In this document: positions 42,509 to 52,060 of the stretch, in pieces
Numbering within the stretch: position 1 is the first letter of the stretch
How the letters are laid out: the number at the start of each line of letters is the position of its first letter
DNA from: Caballeronia ptereochthonis
GTDB lineage: Bacteria > Pseudomonadota > Gammaproteobacteria > Burkholderiales > Burkholderiaceae
Direction: 5' to 3'
DNA length: 64,000 nucleotides
Assembly (NCBI RefSeq): GCF_001545075.1
Contig: NZ_FCOB02000019.1
Coordinates: 1-64,000 of the forward strand
The notes under the pieces: generated by a model
Told to the model about the DNA's origin: nothing
Seen by the model: only the letters and a program-made list of their open reading frames with translations
Databases searched by the model: none
Translations under genes and position numbers: made by a program

Positions 42509-43235
42509 CCATGTATTGATCGTCGACGACGATCGCGGCATTCGCGAGCTGCTCGCGACCTACCTCGAAAAGAACGGCATGCGCGTGTCGCTGGCGGCGA
42601 ACGGCCGGCAGATGCGCGCCGTGCTGGAGCAAGGCGCGCCGGATCTGATCGTGCTCGATCTGATGCTGCCCGGCGAAGACGGCCTCGTGCTGTGCCGCGA
42701 GCTGCGCGCGAGCAAGTTCCGCGACGTGCCGATTTTGATGCTGACCGCGCGCAATGAGGAAGCGGACCGCATCCTCGGCCTCGAAATGGGCGCCGACGAC
42801 TACCTGCCGAAACCGTTCGCCGTGCGCGAGCTGCTCGCGCGCATCCGCTCGGTGCTGCGCCGCACACGCATGCTGCCGCCGGGCATGGAGGTGACGGAGT
42901 CCGCGCCGATGCTCGGCTTCGGCGACTGGCGGCTGGATACGACCGCGCGCCATCTGCTCGACGCCGAAGGCACGATGGTCGCGCTCTCGGGCGCGGAGTA
43001 CCGGTTGCTGCGCGTGTTTCTCGATCATCCGCAGCGCGTGCTCACGCGCGATCAGCTGCTGAATCTGACGCAGGGCCGCCAGGCCGACGCGTTCGACCGC
43101 TCGATCGACCTGCTCGTCTCGCGGCTGCGCCAGCGCCTGCGCGATACGGCGCGCGAGCCGCGCTACATCAAGACGCTGCGCAGCGAGGGCTATGTGTTCT
43201 CCGCGGAAGTCAAACCGCTCGAGTCTTCTTCATGA
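42495..43235 (+). CDS. OmpR-family response regulator
   Basis: This 246-residue regulator has a receiver domain (residues ~6-118) with acidic residues D11-D12, phospho-acceptor D55 in IVLDLMLPGEDG, and K106 in YLPKPF. A winged-helix output domain follows and ends GRQADAFDRSIDLLVSRLRQRL. It pairs with the histidine kinase encoded downstream, whose start overlaps its stop (ATGA, 43232). The period-10 GATAC repeats upstream of its own promoter suggest autoregulation. The stimulus is unknown; a thioredoxin-like and a DUF4148 gene share the element. Confidence 0.92.
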   Translation: METTDHVLIVDDDRGIRELLATYLEKNGMRVSLAANGRQMRAVLEQGAPDLIVLDLMLPGEDGLVLCRELRASKFRDVPILMLTARNEEADRILGLEMGADDYLPKPFAVRELLARIRSVLRRTRMLPPGMEVTESAPMLGFGDWRLDTTARHLLDAEGTMVALSGAEYRLLRVFLDHPQRVLTRDQLLNLTQGRQADAFDRSIDLLVSRLRQRLRDTAREPRYIKTLRSEGYVFSAEVKPLESSS

Positions 43236-44560
43236 GCTCGCTTTCCACGCCTTCCTTCCTGCACTGGCCGCGCACGCTGTTCGCGCGCCTCGCGCTGATC
43301 CTGCTCGTCGGACTGGCTCTGGCGCAGACCTTCTCGTTCCTTCTGACGATGAAGGAGCGCGACGAATCGATGACCAACGTGATGATGGGCTACGTCGAGC
43401 GCGAGGTCGCGAGCTCGGTCGCGCTGCTCGATCATCTGCCGCCGGACGAACGCGCGGAATGGCTGCCGCGTCTCGCGCGGCGCAGCTACGAATTCATTCT
43501 CGGCCCCGGCGTGACAGGCACGCCGCCCGATGCCCGGCTCTCGGAGCGCTTCGCGCAATCGATCGGCGAGGGCATCGGCAAGCGCTATCCGCTGACGGTC
43601 AATGCCGTGCCCGGCGAGCGCGAGCGCTTTCAGGTGCATCTGCGTCTCACGGACGGCTCGCCGCTCACCATCGACATGCGTCCGATGCCCGGCATGCCCA
43701 TGTCCGGCTGGCTGCCGCTGGTTCTGGTGCTGCAGCTCGTCGTGCTCGGCGCGTGCTGCTGGCTCGCGGTGCGCGTCGCAACCGGTCCGCTCAAGCAGCT
43801 CGCGCGCGCCGCCGACACGCTCGGTCCCGATCTCAAGGCCCGACGTCTGCCGGAATCCGGCCCGGATGAAGTCGCGCGCGCGGCGAAGGCGTTCAACGCG
43901 ATGCAGGACCGCGTCGCGATGTACATGACCCAACGCATGCAGATTCTCGCGGCGATCACGCACGACCTGCAGACGCCGATCACGCGCATGCGCCTGCGCG
44001 TCGACGTGATGGACGACGACGCGACCGGCGCCAAGCTCCAGCAGGACCTGAAGGAGATGGAATCGCTCGTGAAGGAAGGCGTGACCTACGCACGCACGCT
44101 TCACGGCACGAACGAAGCGCCGCGCCGCATCGACCCGGATGCGCTGTTCGAGAGCATCGTCGACGATTATCTCGATGCCGGGCAGACCGTGACCTTGCGC
44201 GGCAGCATCGGCGGCGCGCTGATGGCGCCGCCGCAGGCGTTGAAGCGCGTGGTGGGCAATCTCGTCGATAACGCGATCAAGTATGCCGGCGCGGCCGAGA
44301 TCGAAGTCGCCGCCCGCGACGACGGCCGCGCCGTGGTCTCCGTGCTCGATCGCGGCCCGGGCATTCCCGACGAATCGCTCGAAGCGGTGTTCGAGCCGTT
44401 CGTACGGCTGGAAGGATCGCGCAACCGGCAGACCGGCGGCACGGGGCTCGGCCTTGCCATCGCCCGGCAGCTCACGCTGGCGATGGATGCAAGTCTCACG
44501 CTCCATCAGCGCGAAGGCGGCGGTCTGGAGGCGCGACTCATCATCAGGATTGCGGCGTAA
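43232..44560 (+). CDS. Sensor histidine kinase
   Basis: This 442-residue inner-membrane kinase has TM1 near residues 15-35 and a periplasmic sensor of ~130 residues (ERDESMTNVMMGYVEREVASS onwards). TM2 (LPLVLVLQLVVLGACCWL) and a HAMP domain follow, then the phospho-acceptor His244 in ITHDLQTPITRMR. The C-terminal ATPase has NLVDNAIKYA, DRGPGIP and GTGLGLAIA. It phosphorylates the response regulator whose gene it overlaps by 4 bp. The sensor domain does not match a named family that I recognise. Confidence 0.92.
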   Translation: MSSLSTPSFLHWPRTLFARLALILLVGLALAQTFSFLLTMKERDESMTNVMMGYVEREVASSVALLDHLPPDERAEWLPRLARRSYEFILGPGVTGTPPDARLSERFAQSIGEGIGKRYPLTVNAVPGERERFQVHLRLTDGSPLTIDMRPMPGMPMSGWLPLVLVLQLVVLGACCWLAVRVATGPLKQLARAADTLGPDLKARRLPESGPDEVARAAKAFNAMQDRVAMYMTQRMQILAAITHDLQTPITRMRLRVDVMDDDATGAKLQQDLKEMESLVKEGVTYARTLHGTNEAPRRIDPDALFESIVDDYLDAGQTVTLRGSIGGALMAPPQALKRVVGNLVDNAIKYAGAAEIEVAARDDGRAVVSVLDRGPGIPDESLEAVFEPFVRLEGSRNRQTGGTGLGLAIARQLTLAMDASLTLHQREGGGLEARLIIRIAA

Positions 44561-44871
44561 CGCCGGGAAAACGTTTACCTTAAAAATACAAAAATACGAC
44601 GTCCTATCTTGCCGCTCAATCCGATTGTCAAACCGCCTAAGCGTTAGCCCCGCTTGACGACGCTGGCGTCACTCGGATAACGTTTTCTTAAGCTCTGCGT
44701 TGGCAAAGCCGCCGTCAAGCTTGCGCGCAGAGTCATACGACATCGTTTGTTAGCACCGATGGCCCAAGGCGCATTCCCCGCCTCGTTCACCAGGGCATGC
44801 CCGCCCGTTCGCGCCGTCGCGCCGAGCCAGATTTGCATGAAAACCGGACCCACCGGACCAGGAGACGACAA
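44561..44871 (+). promoter_or_regulatory. Intergenic region upstream of the GH28 gene, with AAAACGTTTA-like sites
   Basis: This ~310-bp region has AAAACGTTTA (44568-44577, with a palindromic AAACGTTT core) and GATAACGTTTTC (44676-44687). Both resemble LacI/GalR-type operators built around a central CG. No LacI-type gene is in the window. They might be control sites for the pectinase gene, but such short matches could be chance. Confidence 0.35.
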
Positions 44872-46881
44872 ATGAAGCAACCGCAGAACCGTGCAACGCG
44901 CCATTCCCCCGCGCGCCGTTCCTTCGTGAAGTTCGCGGGCTTTTCGGCGAGCGCCCCGCTGCTCGGCGCGATGGGTACTCTCGGCACGCTTGCCGGCTGC
45001 GGCGGCCACGACGACTCGAACTCGGGCTCCGGTTCGACGCCGCCGCCCGCGCAGGATCCGATATGGGGCCCGTCCGGCTCGGCGACGCAAATCGTCAATG
45101 CGCTGCAAAGCGTATCGAAGTCGATGTTTCCGGACCGCCAGTTCCTCGTCACCGATTACGGCGCGAAGCCATGCACGGTCGTCGCGGCGACGAATCCGTA
45201 CACCGATCCGACGAAATCGCCGCTCTCCACCGGCGCGAACCAGACCAACGCGCCCGGCTCGTTCGACTCGCGCCCGGCCTTCCTCGCGGCGATCGCGGCG
45301 TGCAATGCAGCCGGCGGCGGACATGTCGTCGTGCCGGCGGGAACCTGGTACTGCGCGGGGCCGATCGTGCTGCTCTCCAACGTCGATTTCCACCTGAGCG
45401 CGAACTGCACGATCTACTTCAGCCCGAATCCCGCGGACTACGCGAAAGACGGCCCGATCGATTGCGGCGCGAGCGGCAAGCTCTACTACAGCCGCTGGCA
45501 GGCCAACGACTGCCTCAACTACGGACCGCCCGTCTATGCGCGCAACCAGAAGAACATCGCGCTCACGGGCGATGGCGACACGTCCGTGCTGAACGGTCAG
45601 GCGATGACGCCCTTCGCCGGCAGCGGCAACACCGCAACCTGCTGGTGGACGTGGAAGGGCAACAACGGCGCCTACGGCTGCGTGAGCTCGTCGACGCCCT
45701 CGCAGGCGTCGAGCAATCCGAACAACGTCGATCTGAAGACCGCCGTGCCCGGCATCTCCGCGGACCTCTACGCGAAACTCACCGATCCCGCCACGCCCTG
45801 GCAGCAGGACCAGAACTATCTGCCCGCGCTGTCCGAGGCGGGCGTCGCGATCGAGAAGCGCATCTTCGGCATCGGCCATTACCTGCGGCCCTGCATGGTG
45901 GAGTTCATCGGCTGCACGAACGTGCTGATGGAGAGCTATCGCACGAACAACACGCCGTTCTGGCAGCACCACCCGACCGATTGCCAGAACGTGGTGATGC
46001 GCAGCGTGACGGTCGACAGCATCGGCCCGAATAACGACGGCTTCGATCCCGACGCGTGCGACATGGTCCTGTGCGAGAGCGTGACCTTCAACACCGGCGA
46101 CGACTGCATCGCGATCAAGTCGGGCAAGGATCTGGACACGCAATACGGCCCGGCGCAGAACCACGTCATCCAGAATTGCACGATGAACAGCGGCCACGGC
46201 GGCATCACGCTCGGCAGCGAAATGGGCGGCGGCGTGCAGAAGATCTACGCGCGCAATCTGCAGATGCTCAACCAGTTCTGGGCGACGAATTCGTTGAACA
46301 TCGCGATCCGCATCAAGACGAACATGAATCGCGGCGGCTTCGTGAAGGACTTCTACGTCGACAACGTCACGCTGCCGAACGGCGTGAGCCTGACGCCTTC
46401 GGGCTACGGCAGCAGTCTGCTCGCGGGCAGCCCGATCAACGCGACGGTGCCGCTCGGCGTGGCGACGGCGACGGCCGCGAATCCATCGGCGGCGCAAGGC
46501 GGCATCGTCACGTTCGATTGCGACTACCAGCCCTCGAAGGACGCGATCCGCACGCGGCCGGCGCTCGTGCAGAACGTCAATATTTCGAACCTGAAGGCGA
46601 GCAACGTGACGCTCAAGGGCGTGACCGCCTCGTGCTTTCAGGCGATCGTGGCGCAAGGGCCGGTCGCGTTCGACTACAACGGCCCCGCGCCGACGCCGGC
46701 GATTCCCGCCATCACCGGCGTCACGATCACGGATTGCGATTTCGGCACGCCGGTCGCCGCAGGCCCCGCCACGGCGACGTCGCCCGGACCAATCTACGCG
46801 TACAACGTGCACGATATCGTGCTCGACAACACCGTGATCGCCGGCGTCACGATGAACTCGACCGTCAGCGATCCTCGCTGA
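44872..46881 (+). CDS. GH28 polygalacturonase-type glycoside hydrolase, Tat-exported
   Basis: This 669-residue beta-helix hydrolase probably cleaves galacturonan (pectin). The GH28 active-site set is visible: N388-D389 (NNDGFDPDAC), D410-D411 (NTGDDCIAIK), H442 (SGHGGITLG) and R480-I-K482. An RRSFVK twin-arginine motif is followed by a hydrophobic core and a cysteine (LAGC), so the protein is exported folded and may be lipid-anchored. A Gly/Ser/Pro linker (GSGSTPPP) follows. AGGAG precedes the ATG at 44872. It is longer than typical GH28 enzymes (~400-500), with insertions between strands. Confidence 0.9.
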   Translation: MKQPQNRATRHSPARRSFVKFAGFSASAPLLGAMGTLGTLAGCGGHDDSNSGSGSTPPPAQDPIWGPSGSATQIVNALQSVSKSMFPDRQFLVTDYGAKPCTVVAATNPYTDPTKSPLSTGANQTNAPGSFDSRPAFLAAIAACNAAGGGHVVVPAGTWYCAGPIVLLSNVDFHLSANCTIYFSPNPADYAKDGPIDCGASGKLYYSRWQANDCLNYGPPVYARNQKNIALTGDGDTSVLNGQAMTPFAGSGNTATCWWTWKGNNGAYGCVSSSTPSQASSNPNNVDLKTAVPGISADLYAKLTDPATPWQQDQNYLPALSEAGVAIEKRIFGIGHYLRPCMVEFIGCTNVLMESYRTNNTPFWQHHPTDCQNVVMRSVTVDSIGPNNDGFDPDACDMVLCESVTFNTGDDCIAIKSGKDLDTQYGPAQNHVIQNCTMNSGHGGITLGSEMGGGVQKIYARNLQMLNQFWATNSLNIAIRIKTNMNRGGFVKDFYVDNVTLPNGVSLTPSGYGSSLLAGSPINATVPLGVATATAANPSAAQGGIVTFDCDYQPSKDAIRTRPALVQNVNISNLKASNVTLKGVTASCFQAIVAQGPVAFDYNGPAPTPAIPAITGVTITDCDFGTPVAAGPATATSPGPIYAYNVHDIVLDNTVIAGVTMNSTVSDPR

Positions 46882-46934
46882 GCCAGCGCGGCAGGCGGTC
46901 GATGATGCGCCCGCCGCATTTTGCCCGGAGCCGG

Positions 46935-48278
46935 TCAGCCATTCTCCGGCCGGTTCGGCGGCGGAGCCGCGCCGAGCGCCTTGCGAAGCTTCGCGACACG
47001 CTCCGCCGTCACGGCCGGGGCGCGATTGCCCCAGCTCGATCGCACGAACGTGAGCACGTCGGCGATGTCACGGTCGGTCAGGCGGTCCGCGAAGCCGGGC
47101 ATGCCGTAGTGGGTCGGCGCGGCCTTCGTCCACGGCATTTCGCCGCCCTTCAGCACCAGCGTGATGAGCGAACCCGGGTCGTCGGAATTCACCACGGAAT
47201 TTAGGCCGAGCTTCGGAAACGTGCCGCCGTAACCCGCACCGCTCGTGCGATGGCACGCCGCGCAATTGTCGACATAGGTAAGCGCGCCGTTGCCCGCACC
47301 GGTGCCGGCGCGCAGTTCGAGCGCGACCGTTTCGTCGGGCCTGAGCGCCCCCTCCGGGCCGCGAATGGGCGACAAGGTCTTGAGATAGCGCGCAATCGAC
47401 GTGAGATCGGCATCGCTCATGTGCTGCGTGCTGTCCTCGACCACGTCCTTCATGCCGCCGAACGCCGCCGCATGCCCGGTGCGCCCGCTCTTCAGGAACG
47501 CGGCGATATCCGCCTCGCTCCACGCGCCCAGGCCGTCCTTGACGTCGCCACGCAGGCTCTTCGCGAGGTAGCCGTCGACCACGCCGCCCGACAGATACAG
47601 CGGGTCGGCATCACTCAGCGTCTTCATCTGCAAGCCGACGCCGCGCGGCGTGTGACACTCGCCGCAGTGGCCGAGACCCGCGACGAGATAGCGTCCACGC
47701 GCGGCGGAGCCCTCGGGCGGCGGTGCGCCGTCGGCGACCGCCGCGGGCGCGAAGATCATGCGCCAGAAGCGCAGCGGCCAGCGCATCGAGAGCGGCCAGG
47801 GGATGTCGGTCGCGCGGTTGGCCTGCGAGACCGGCTGCACGCCGTTCATGAAGTACGCGTAGAGCGCCTTCACATCGGAGGGCTCGACCTTCGCGTACGA
47901 TGCGTACGGCATCGCGGGATAAAGCGTCGACCCGTCCTTCGCGATGCCATGCCGCACCGCGCGATCGAACGCCTGGAGCGTATAGCCGCCGATACCTGTC
48001 TTCTCGTCCGGCGTGATGTTGCTCGAATAGATCGTGCCGATTGGCGAAGCGATGCCAAGCCCGCCCGCGAACGGCTTACCGCCTTTGGCCGTATGACACG
48101 CGACGCAATCGCCAACCTGCGCGAGATAGCGTCCGCGCTCGATCAGTTGCTGGTCCGCGCCGCCCGTCACGCCCGCGAGTGGCGATGCCGCGTGATCGGC
48201 AAGCGCCTGCACGGCCCATGCCGCAGCCGCGACGATGGCCGACGACACCGCCGCCGCGGCGAGTTTCTTCCTGTTCAT
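46935..48278 (-). CDS. Triheme cytochrome c subunit of a membrane gluconate-type dehydrogenase
   Basis: This 447-residue exported cytochrome has a signal peptide and three CxxCH heme sites: CVACH (residues ~58-62), CGECH and CAACH. That arrangement is typical of the cytochrome subunits of gluconate, sorbitol and alcohol dehydrogenases. It passes electrons from the flavoprotein to ubiquinone or the oxidase. It is the last gene of a three-gene operon, 10 bp after the flavoprotein, with GGAGACGGCG ahead of the ATG. Confidence 0.9.
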   Translation of the reverse strand: MNRKKLAAAAVSSAIVAAAAWAVQALADHAASPLAGVTGGADQQLIERGRYLAQVGDCVACHTAKGGKPFAGGLGIASPIGTIYSSNITPDEKTGIGGYTLQAFDRAVRHGIAKDGSTLYPAMPYASYAKVEPSDVKALYAYFMNGVQPVSQANRATDIPWPLSMRWPLRFWRMIFAPAAVADGAPPPEGSAARGRYLVAGLGHCGECHTPRGVGLQMKTLSDADPLYLSGGVVDGYLAKSLRGDVKDGLGAWSEADIAAFLKSGRTGHAAAFGGMKDVVEDSTQHMSDADLTSIARYLKTLSPIRGPEGALRPDETVALELRAGTGAGNGALTYVDNCAACHRTSGAGYGGTFPKLGLNSVVNSDDPGSLITLVLKGGEMPWTKAAPTHYGMPGFADRLTDRDIADVLTFVRSSWGNRAPAVTAERVAKLRKALGAAPPPNRPENG

Positions 48279-48288
48279 CGCCGTCTCC

Positions 48289-50064
48289 TCAAGCCTGCAC
48301 CAGCGGAGCCGGTTGTTTCAGATACTGCTCGCGGATCGCCTTCGCCGTGTGGAACGCGAGCGCGGCCACGACGCCCGTCGGGTTATAGCCCATGTTCTGC
48401 GGGAACGCAGAGGCGCCCGTCACGAACACGTTGTGCACGTCCCAGCTCTGCAGGTACTTGTTCACGACACTCGTTTGCGGCGAAGCGCCCATGATCGCGC
48501 CGCCCGTCGTGTGCGTGGACTGATACGCGCGCGTGTCGTAGCGATCGCCCTTCTTGCGGATGGCCTTGAAGTACGCCTCGTGCTTCATCGTTTTCGCGAC
48601 TTCCTCCATGCGATCGCCCATGTAGCCGAGCATCGCGTATTCGTTGTCGTGCCAGTCGAAGGTCATGCGCAGGAGCGGCAGGCCGTGTGCGTCACGGTAA
48701 GTCGGATCGAGATCGAGATAGGCGTCGCGGTAAGGCATCACCGAGCCGGAAATGCCGATGGTGAGGAAGCGCTGATAGGCATCCGTCACGCCCGCCTTCC
48801 ACTTGCTGCCCCAGGACGGCGTGCCGGGCACCGTGGGCGTGAAATTGATCGGCCGTCCGCTGTAAGTGACGTGACGAATGCTCGCGCCGCCGAGGAAGCC
48901 GAGCGGGCCATGATCGAACTGGTCGCCGTTGAGATCGTCCATGGCGACGCCGCCCGCGCCCGTGCCGATGAACGGATTCATCAACTCGCCCTTGGGCAGC
49001 AGCACGTTGACGCCGCCATTCATCTGATATGCATAGTTCTTGCCGACGACGCCCTGGCCCGTCTTCGGGTCATAGGGCTTGCCGATGCCCGAGAGCAGCA
49101 ACAGGCGCACGTTGTGCATCTGGAATGCCGCGACGATCACGAGATCCGCCGGCTGCTCGACTTCGCGGCCTTGCGCGTCGATATAAGTCACGCCGGTTGC
49201 GCGCTTCCTGTCCGAATCGAGCAGGACGCGGGTCACGTAGGCATGCGCGCGCAGCTCGAACTTCGGGTTCTTGAGCAGCACCGGCAGGATGGTGGTCTGC
49301 GGCGATGCCTTCGAATACATGTAGCAACCGAACTGCTCGCAGAAGCCGCAGAAGTTGCATGGCCCGAGCCGCACGCCATACGGGTTCGTGTACGGCACGG
49401 AAGCGTTCGCCGCAGGCGCGTGATACGGATGAAAGCCCGCCTCGCGCGCCGCCTTCTCGAAGAGTTGCGCGCCGTAGGTGTTCCTGAGCGGCGGCGTGGG
49501 GTAGTCGCCCGAGCGCCGTCCCTCGAACGGGTTGCCGCCCGCTTGCATCTGTCCGTTGAGATTGCCCGCCTTTCCCGACGTGCCGAACACTTTCTCGGCG
49601 AAATCGAAATGCGGTTCGAGCTCGTCATAGGTGATGCCGAAGTCCTGCACTGTCATCCCTTCGGGGATGAACTTCCTGCCGTAGCGTTCCTCATACCGCG
49701 TGCGCAACTGCAGCTCCTCCGGCAGGATGCGATAGTGCATGCCGTTCCAGTGGAAGCCCGCGCCGCCCACGCCGTTGCCGAGCAGGAAGGAGCCATGCTG
49801 GCGATACGGCACCGCGAGATCGTCGACGCCATGACGGATCGTCACCGTCTCGCCAGAAAGATTCTGGAAAAGCTTGTTGCGTTGCAGGTAGGCGAGCTCG
49901 TCGATCACCTTGGGATATTCGGCATCCGTCGGCGTGTCGCGCATCGGGCCTCGCTCCAGTGCGACGACGTCGAGCCCCGCCTCGGTCAGCTCCTGCGCGA
50001 GGATCGCGCCCGTCCAGCCGAAACCGACGATCACGCAATCGACCTTGTTCTTCCTGATTGCCAT
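48289..50064 (-). CDS. GMC-family flavoprotein subunit (gluconate 2-dehydrogenase type)
   Basis: This 591-residue FAD enzyme has the N-terminal VIVGFGWTGAILAQEL fold, a GNGVGGAGFHWNGMHYR segment, and the C-terminal STHTTGGAIMGASPQTSVVNKYLQ block with the expected His and Asn. It would oxidise gluconate or a related sugar acid in the periplasm. A CNFCGFCEQFGCYMYS cysteine-rich stretch near residues 230-245 is typical of this subgroup. It has no signal peptide of its own, so export probably depends on the Tat signal of the gamma subunit. Confidence 0.92.
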   Translation of the reverse strand: MAIRKNKVDCVIVGFGWTGAILAQELTEAGLDVVALERGPMRDTPTDAEYPKVIDELAYLQRNKLFQNLSGETVTIRHGVDDLAVPYRQHGSFLLGNGVGGAGFHWNGMHYRILPEELQLRTRYEERYGRKFIPEGMTVQDFGITYDELEPHFDFAEKVFGTSGKAGNLNGQMQAGGNPFEGRRSGDYPTPPLRNTYGAQLFEKAAREAGFHPYHAPAANASVPYTNPYGVRLGPCNFCGFCEQFGCYMYSKASPQTTILPVLLKNPKFELRAHAYVTRVLLDSDRKRATGVTYIDAQGREVEQPADLVIVAAFQMHNVRLLLLSGIGKPYDPKTGQGVVGKNYAYQMNGGVNVLLPKGELMNPFIGTGAGGVAMDDLNGDQFDHGPLGFLGGASIRHVTYSGRPINFTPTVPGTPSWGSKWKAGVTDAYQRFLTIGISGSVMPYRDAYLDLDPTYRDAHGLPLLRMTFDWHDNEYAMLGYMGDRMEEVAKTMKHEAYFKAIRKKGDRYDTRAYQSTHTTGGAIMGASPQTSVVNKYLQSWDVHNVFVTGASAFPQNMGYNPTGVVAALAFHTAKAIREQYLKQPAPLVQA

Positions 50065-50068
50065 CGTC

Positions 50069-50794
50069 TTATGCTCTCCTGCCGTCGATCGAAACGGGAC
50101 CGTACGGATATTTCACGTTCGGCCGATCGATCCAGTCCGCGAAGTCCGCGCGCGCGCCCGGGAAGCCGATCATCTTCCAGCCGATCATGCCCTTGTTGCC
50201 GCCGTGGATCGGGTCGGCGAAAAAGCCCTCCTTCGTGTTCCTGAGGAGATGCGAGAAGAAGGTTTGCGAAGGCACCGCGTCGAATTCGATCTGCCCGTGC
50301 TCCAGCCGCGCGAGCACATCCTCCTGAGCGACGATGTCGAGATCCGCGAAGGCCTTGCCTGCATACCGCTTCGCACACCAGTCGTCGCATGCCTTGATGC
50401 CCAGGCGATAGATGTCGCGCGGCAACAGATTCAACTGATAGCCGAGTTCGGCCGGCTGATCCGGGTGAAACGGGCCCTGCATGTACCAGAGCCTGCCGTG
50501 GCCGTAAGGCGTCTCCATTTGCCGGTCGATGAACTCCGGCACGCCTGCCTTCAGCGCGCCGGGACCGTACTCGTCCTCGGGGATCAGGCGATCGACCGCG
50601 GCCAGAAGGAAACGCCATTCGGCGGCCTGGAAGTAGACGCGATGGTAGGTATCCGATGATGGCGCGCCATCCGCTTGTGACGACGGGCTGCACGCGGCCT
50701 GCGTGAGGGCGGTTCCGGACGCGACGGACGCGGCCGGCACGATGGCGAGCACCTGCCGCAGGAAGCGGCGGCGGGGCTCCTGATCAATGGGCAT
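50069..50794 (-). CDS. Gluconate 2-dehydrogenase gamma subunit, Tat-exported
   Basis: This 241-residue protein belongs to the gluconate_2-dh3 family. Its signal contains twin arginines (RRRFLRQVLAIVPAASVASG), followed by a Cys (AACSPSS). It opens the operon for the flavoprotein and cytochrome subunits, with AGGGAAAGAGA before the ATG at 50794. It probably carries the folded flavoprotein across the membrane and helps its attachment. Confidence 0.9.
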   Translation of the reverse strand: MPIDQEPRRRFLRQVLAIVPAASVASGTALTQAACSPSSQADGAPSSDTYHRVYFQAAEWRFLLAAVDRLIPEDEYGPGALKAGVPEFIDRQMETPYGHGRLWYMQGPFHPDQPAELGYQLNLLPRDIYRLGIKACDDWCAKRYAGKAFADLDIVAQEDVLARLEHGQIEFDAVPSQTFFSHLLRNTKEGFFADPIHGGNKGMIGWKMIGFPGARADFADWIDRPNVKYPYGPVSIDGRRA

Positions 50795-51231
50795 TTTCTC
50801 TTTCCCTGGATTCTGTTTTTTTAGTAGTTCGAATCGGCTTCACGCAAAATGTTTCGAATCAAACAAACCAATTCGCACACATGCGCCGCGCCGAATGATT
50901 GTCTGGCACAACTACTTAGTATGACCGATCCATCCGGCCAAAAACGTTGAAAATTGAAAACGTTGAATGCGGCTGTGGCTTCGGTCGAGAAAGCGCACCG
51001 TGCAAACCCGCGCGCGGCATGGCTTCGCCAGGGTGCGGCGCCAGAATGCATATGGCGCAGCTGTCGATATCAAATATGCCGGGAGGAATCGAACCGCGTA
51101 TCGAATGAAATCCGGTCGATCGAAAAAAGGTAATGAATTGAAAAAGACTAGAAACGCATTCTTATATTTTTATTCGTCTCGCGGCGTCCAGCGGCCACAC
51201 GTCGAATGCGGATTGAATCGGACCCGGCGTT
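50795..51231. other. AT-richer intergenic region between the dehydrogenase and pigment-type clusters
   Basis: This ~440-bp region holds the promoter of the gluconate-type operon and the 3' flank of the glycosyltransferase gene. A 5-bp-stem hairpin, GGCGT-TTCA-ACGCC, at 51226-51239 overlaps the glycosyltransferase stop. AT-rich tracts (51120-51180) are notable. No gene is supported here. Confidence 0.4.
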
Positions 51232-51999
51232 TCAACGCCCGGTCGCGCGCCGCCCTATGAGCAGCGGCAAGCGCAGCAGGAAGCCGAAGAACAGCCGCGT
51301 GTGCATCCATGTGAGCAGCAGGTTGTCGCGGCCATAATGGAAATGCGAGACGCCGCCCTCTTCCGGCGTGAAGTAACGCACCGGCGCGTCGAGGTTGATC
51401 GGACGCACGCCGCGCCAGCACAGCCGCACCACCGCTTCCGGATCGAAGTCGAAGCGGCGCATCCATGTCTGCTTGCGCATCAGCGCGGCGAGCGGCGCGA
51501 TCGGATAGACGCGAAAGCCGTACAGCGAATCGCCGATGCCCATCCACAGCGTCTCCAGGTTCGCCCAGCCGTTCGAGACGCGCCGTCCCTGCACGCGCAA
51601 CTGCGGCGCGCTCGCATCGAACCTGGGGCGGCCGAGGATCATCGCATCGGGTGCGGACATCGACGTCTGCATGAACGTGCGGATCAGCGCGGCGGGATGC
51701 TGGCCGTCCGAGTCCATCGTGAGCGCGTGCGTGAAGCCGAGCTTCGCCGCTTCGTCGAGGCCCGCGAGAATCGCCGCGCCCTTGCCGCGATTTTCCGGCA
51801 GCACGATCACGCGCAGGCCGGGATCGGCTTGCGCCATTTTCGCGAGGCGCTCGGCGCTGCCGTCCGTGCTGCCGTCGACGACGACCCACACCGGGTTCCA
51901 CTGCTCGCGCGCGCCGCGCACCGTTTCGTCGACTTTCTCGCCGGGGTTGTAGCTCGGAATGAGGACGAGATGCGTGGACGATGCGCGTGTCGAAAGCAT
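51232..51999 (-). CDS. Glycosyltransferase family 2 protein
   Basis: This 255-residue cytoplasmic GT-A enzyme has LVLIPSYNPGEK at the start, WVVVDGSTDGSAERL and a metal-binding ALTMDSDGQH motif (D-S-D). It resembles the dolichol-phosphate-mannose-like transferases found in aryl-polyene clusters and may glycosylate or tailor the pigment head or lipid anchor. It is the last gene of the minus-strand arm, 61 bp after the acyltransferase stop. Confidence 0.85.
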   Translation of the reverse strand: MLSTRASSTHLVLIPSYNPGEKVDETVRGAREQWNPVWVVVDGSTDGSAERLAKMAQADPGLRVIVLPENRGKGAAILAGLDEAAKLGFTHALTMDSDGQHPAALIRTFMQTSMSAPDAMILGRPRFDASAPQLRVQGRRVSNGWANLETLWMGIGDSLYGFRVYPIAPLAALMRKQTWMRRFDFDPEAVVRLCWRGVRPINLDAPVRYFTPEEGGVSHFHYGRDNLLLTWMHTRLFFGFLLRLPLLIGRRATGR

Positions 52000-52060
52000 G
52001 AGGAAAGACAGAAAGCGGGAGCGATGCGGGGAATTTTACCGGCTGCCGGCGCGCGCGCTT

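Noticed and set aside
50967..51260. Plus-strand frame in the AT-richer gap
   Set aside because: Basic, low-complexity translation without start-site support; it runs into the 3' end of the glycosyltransferase gene.
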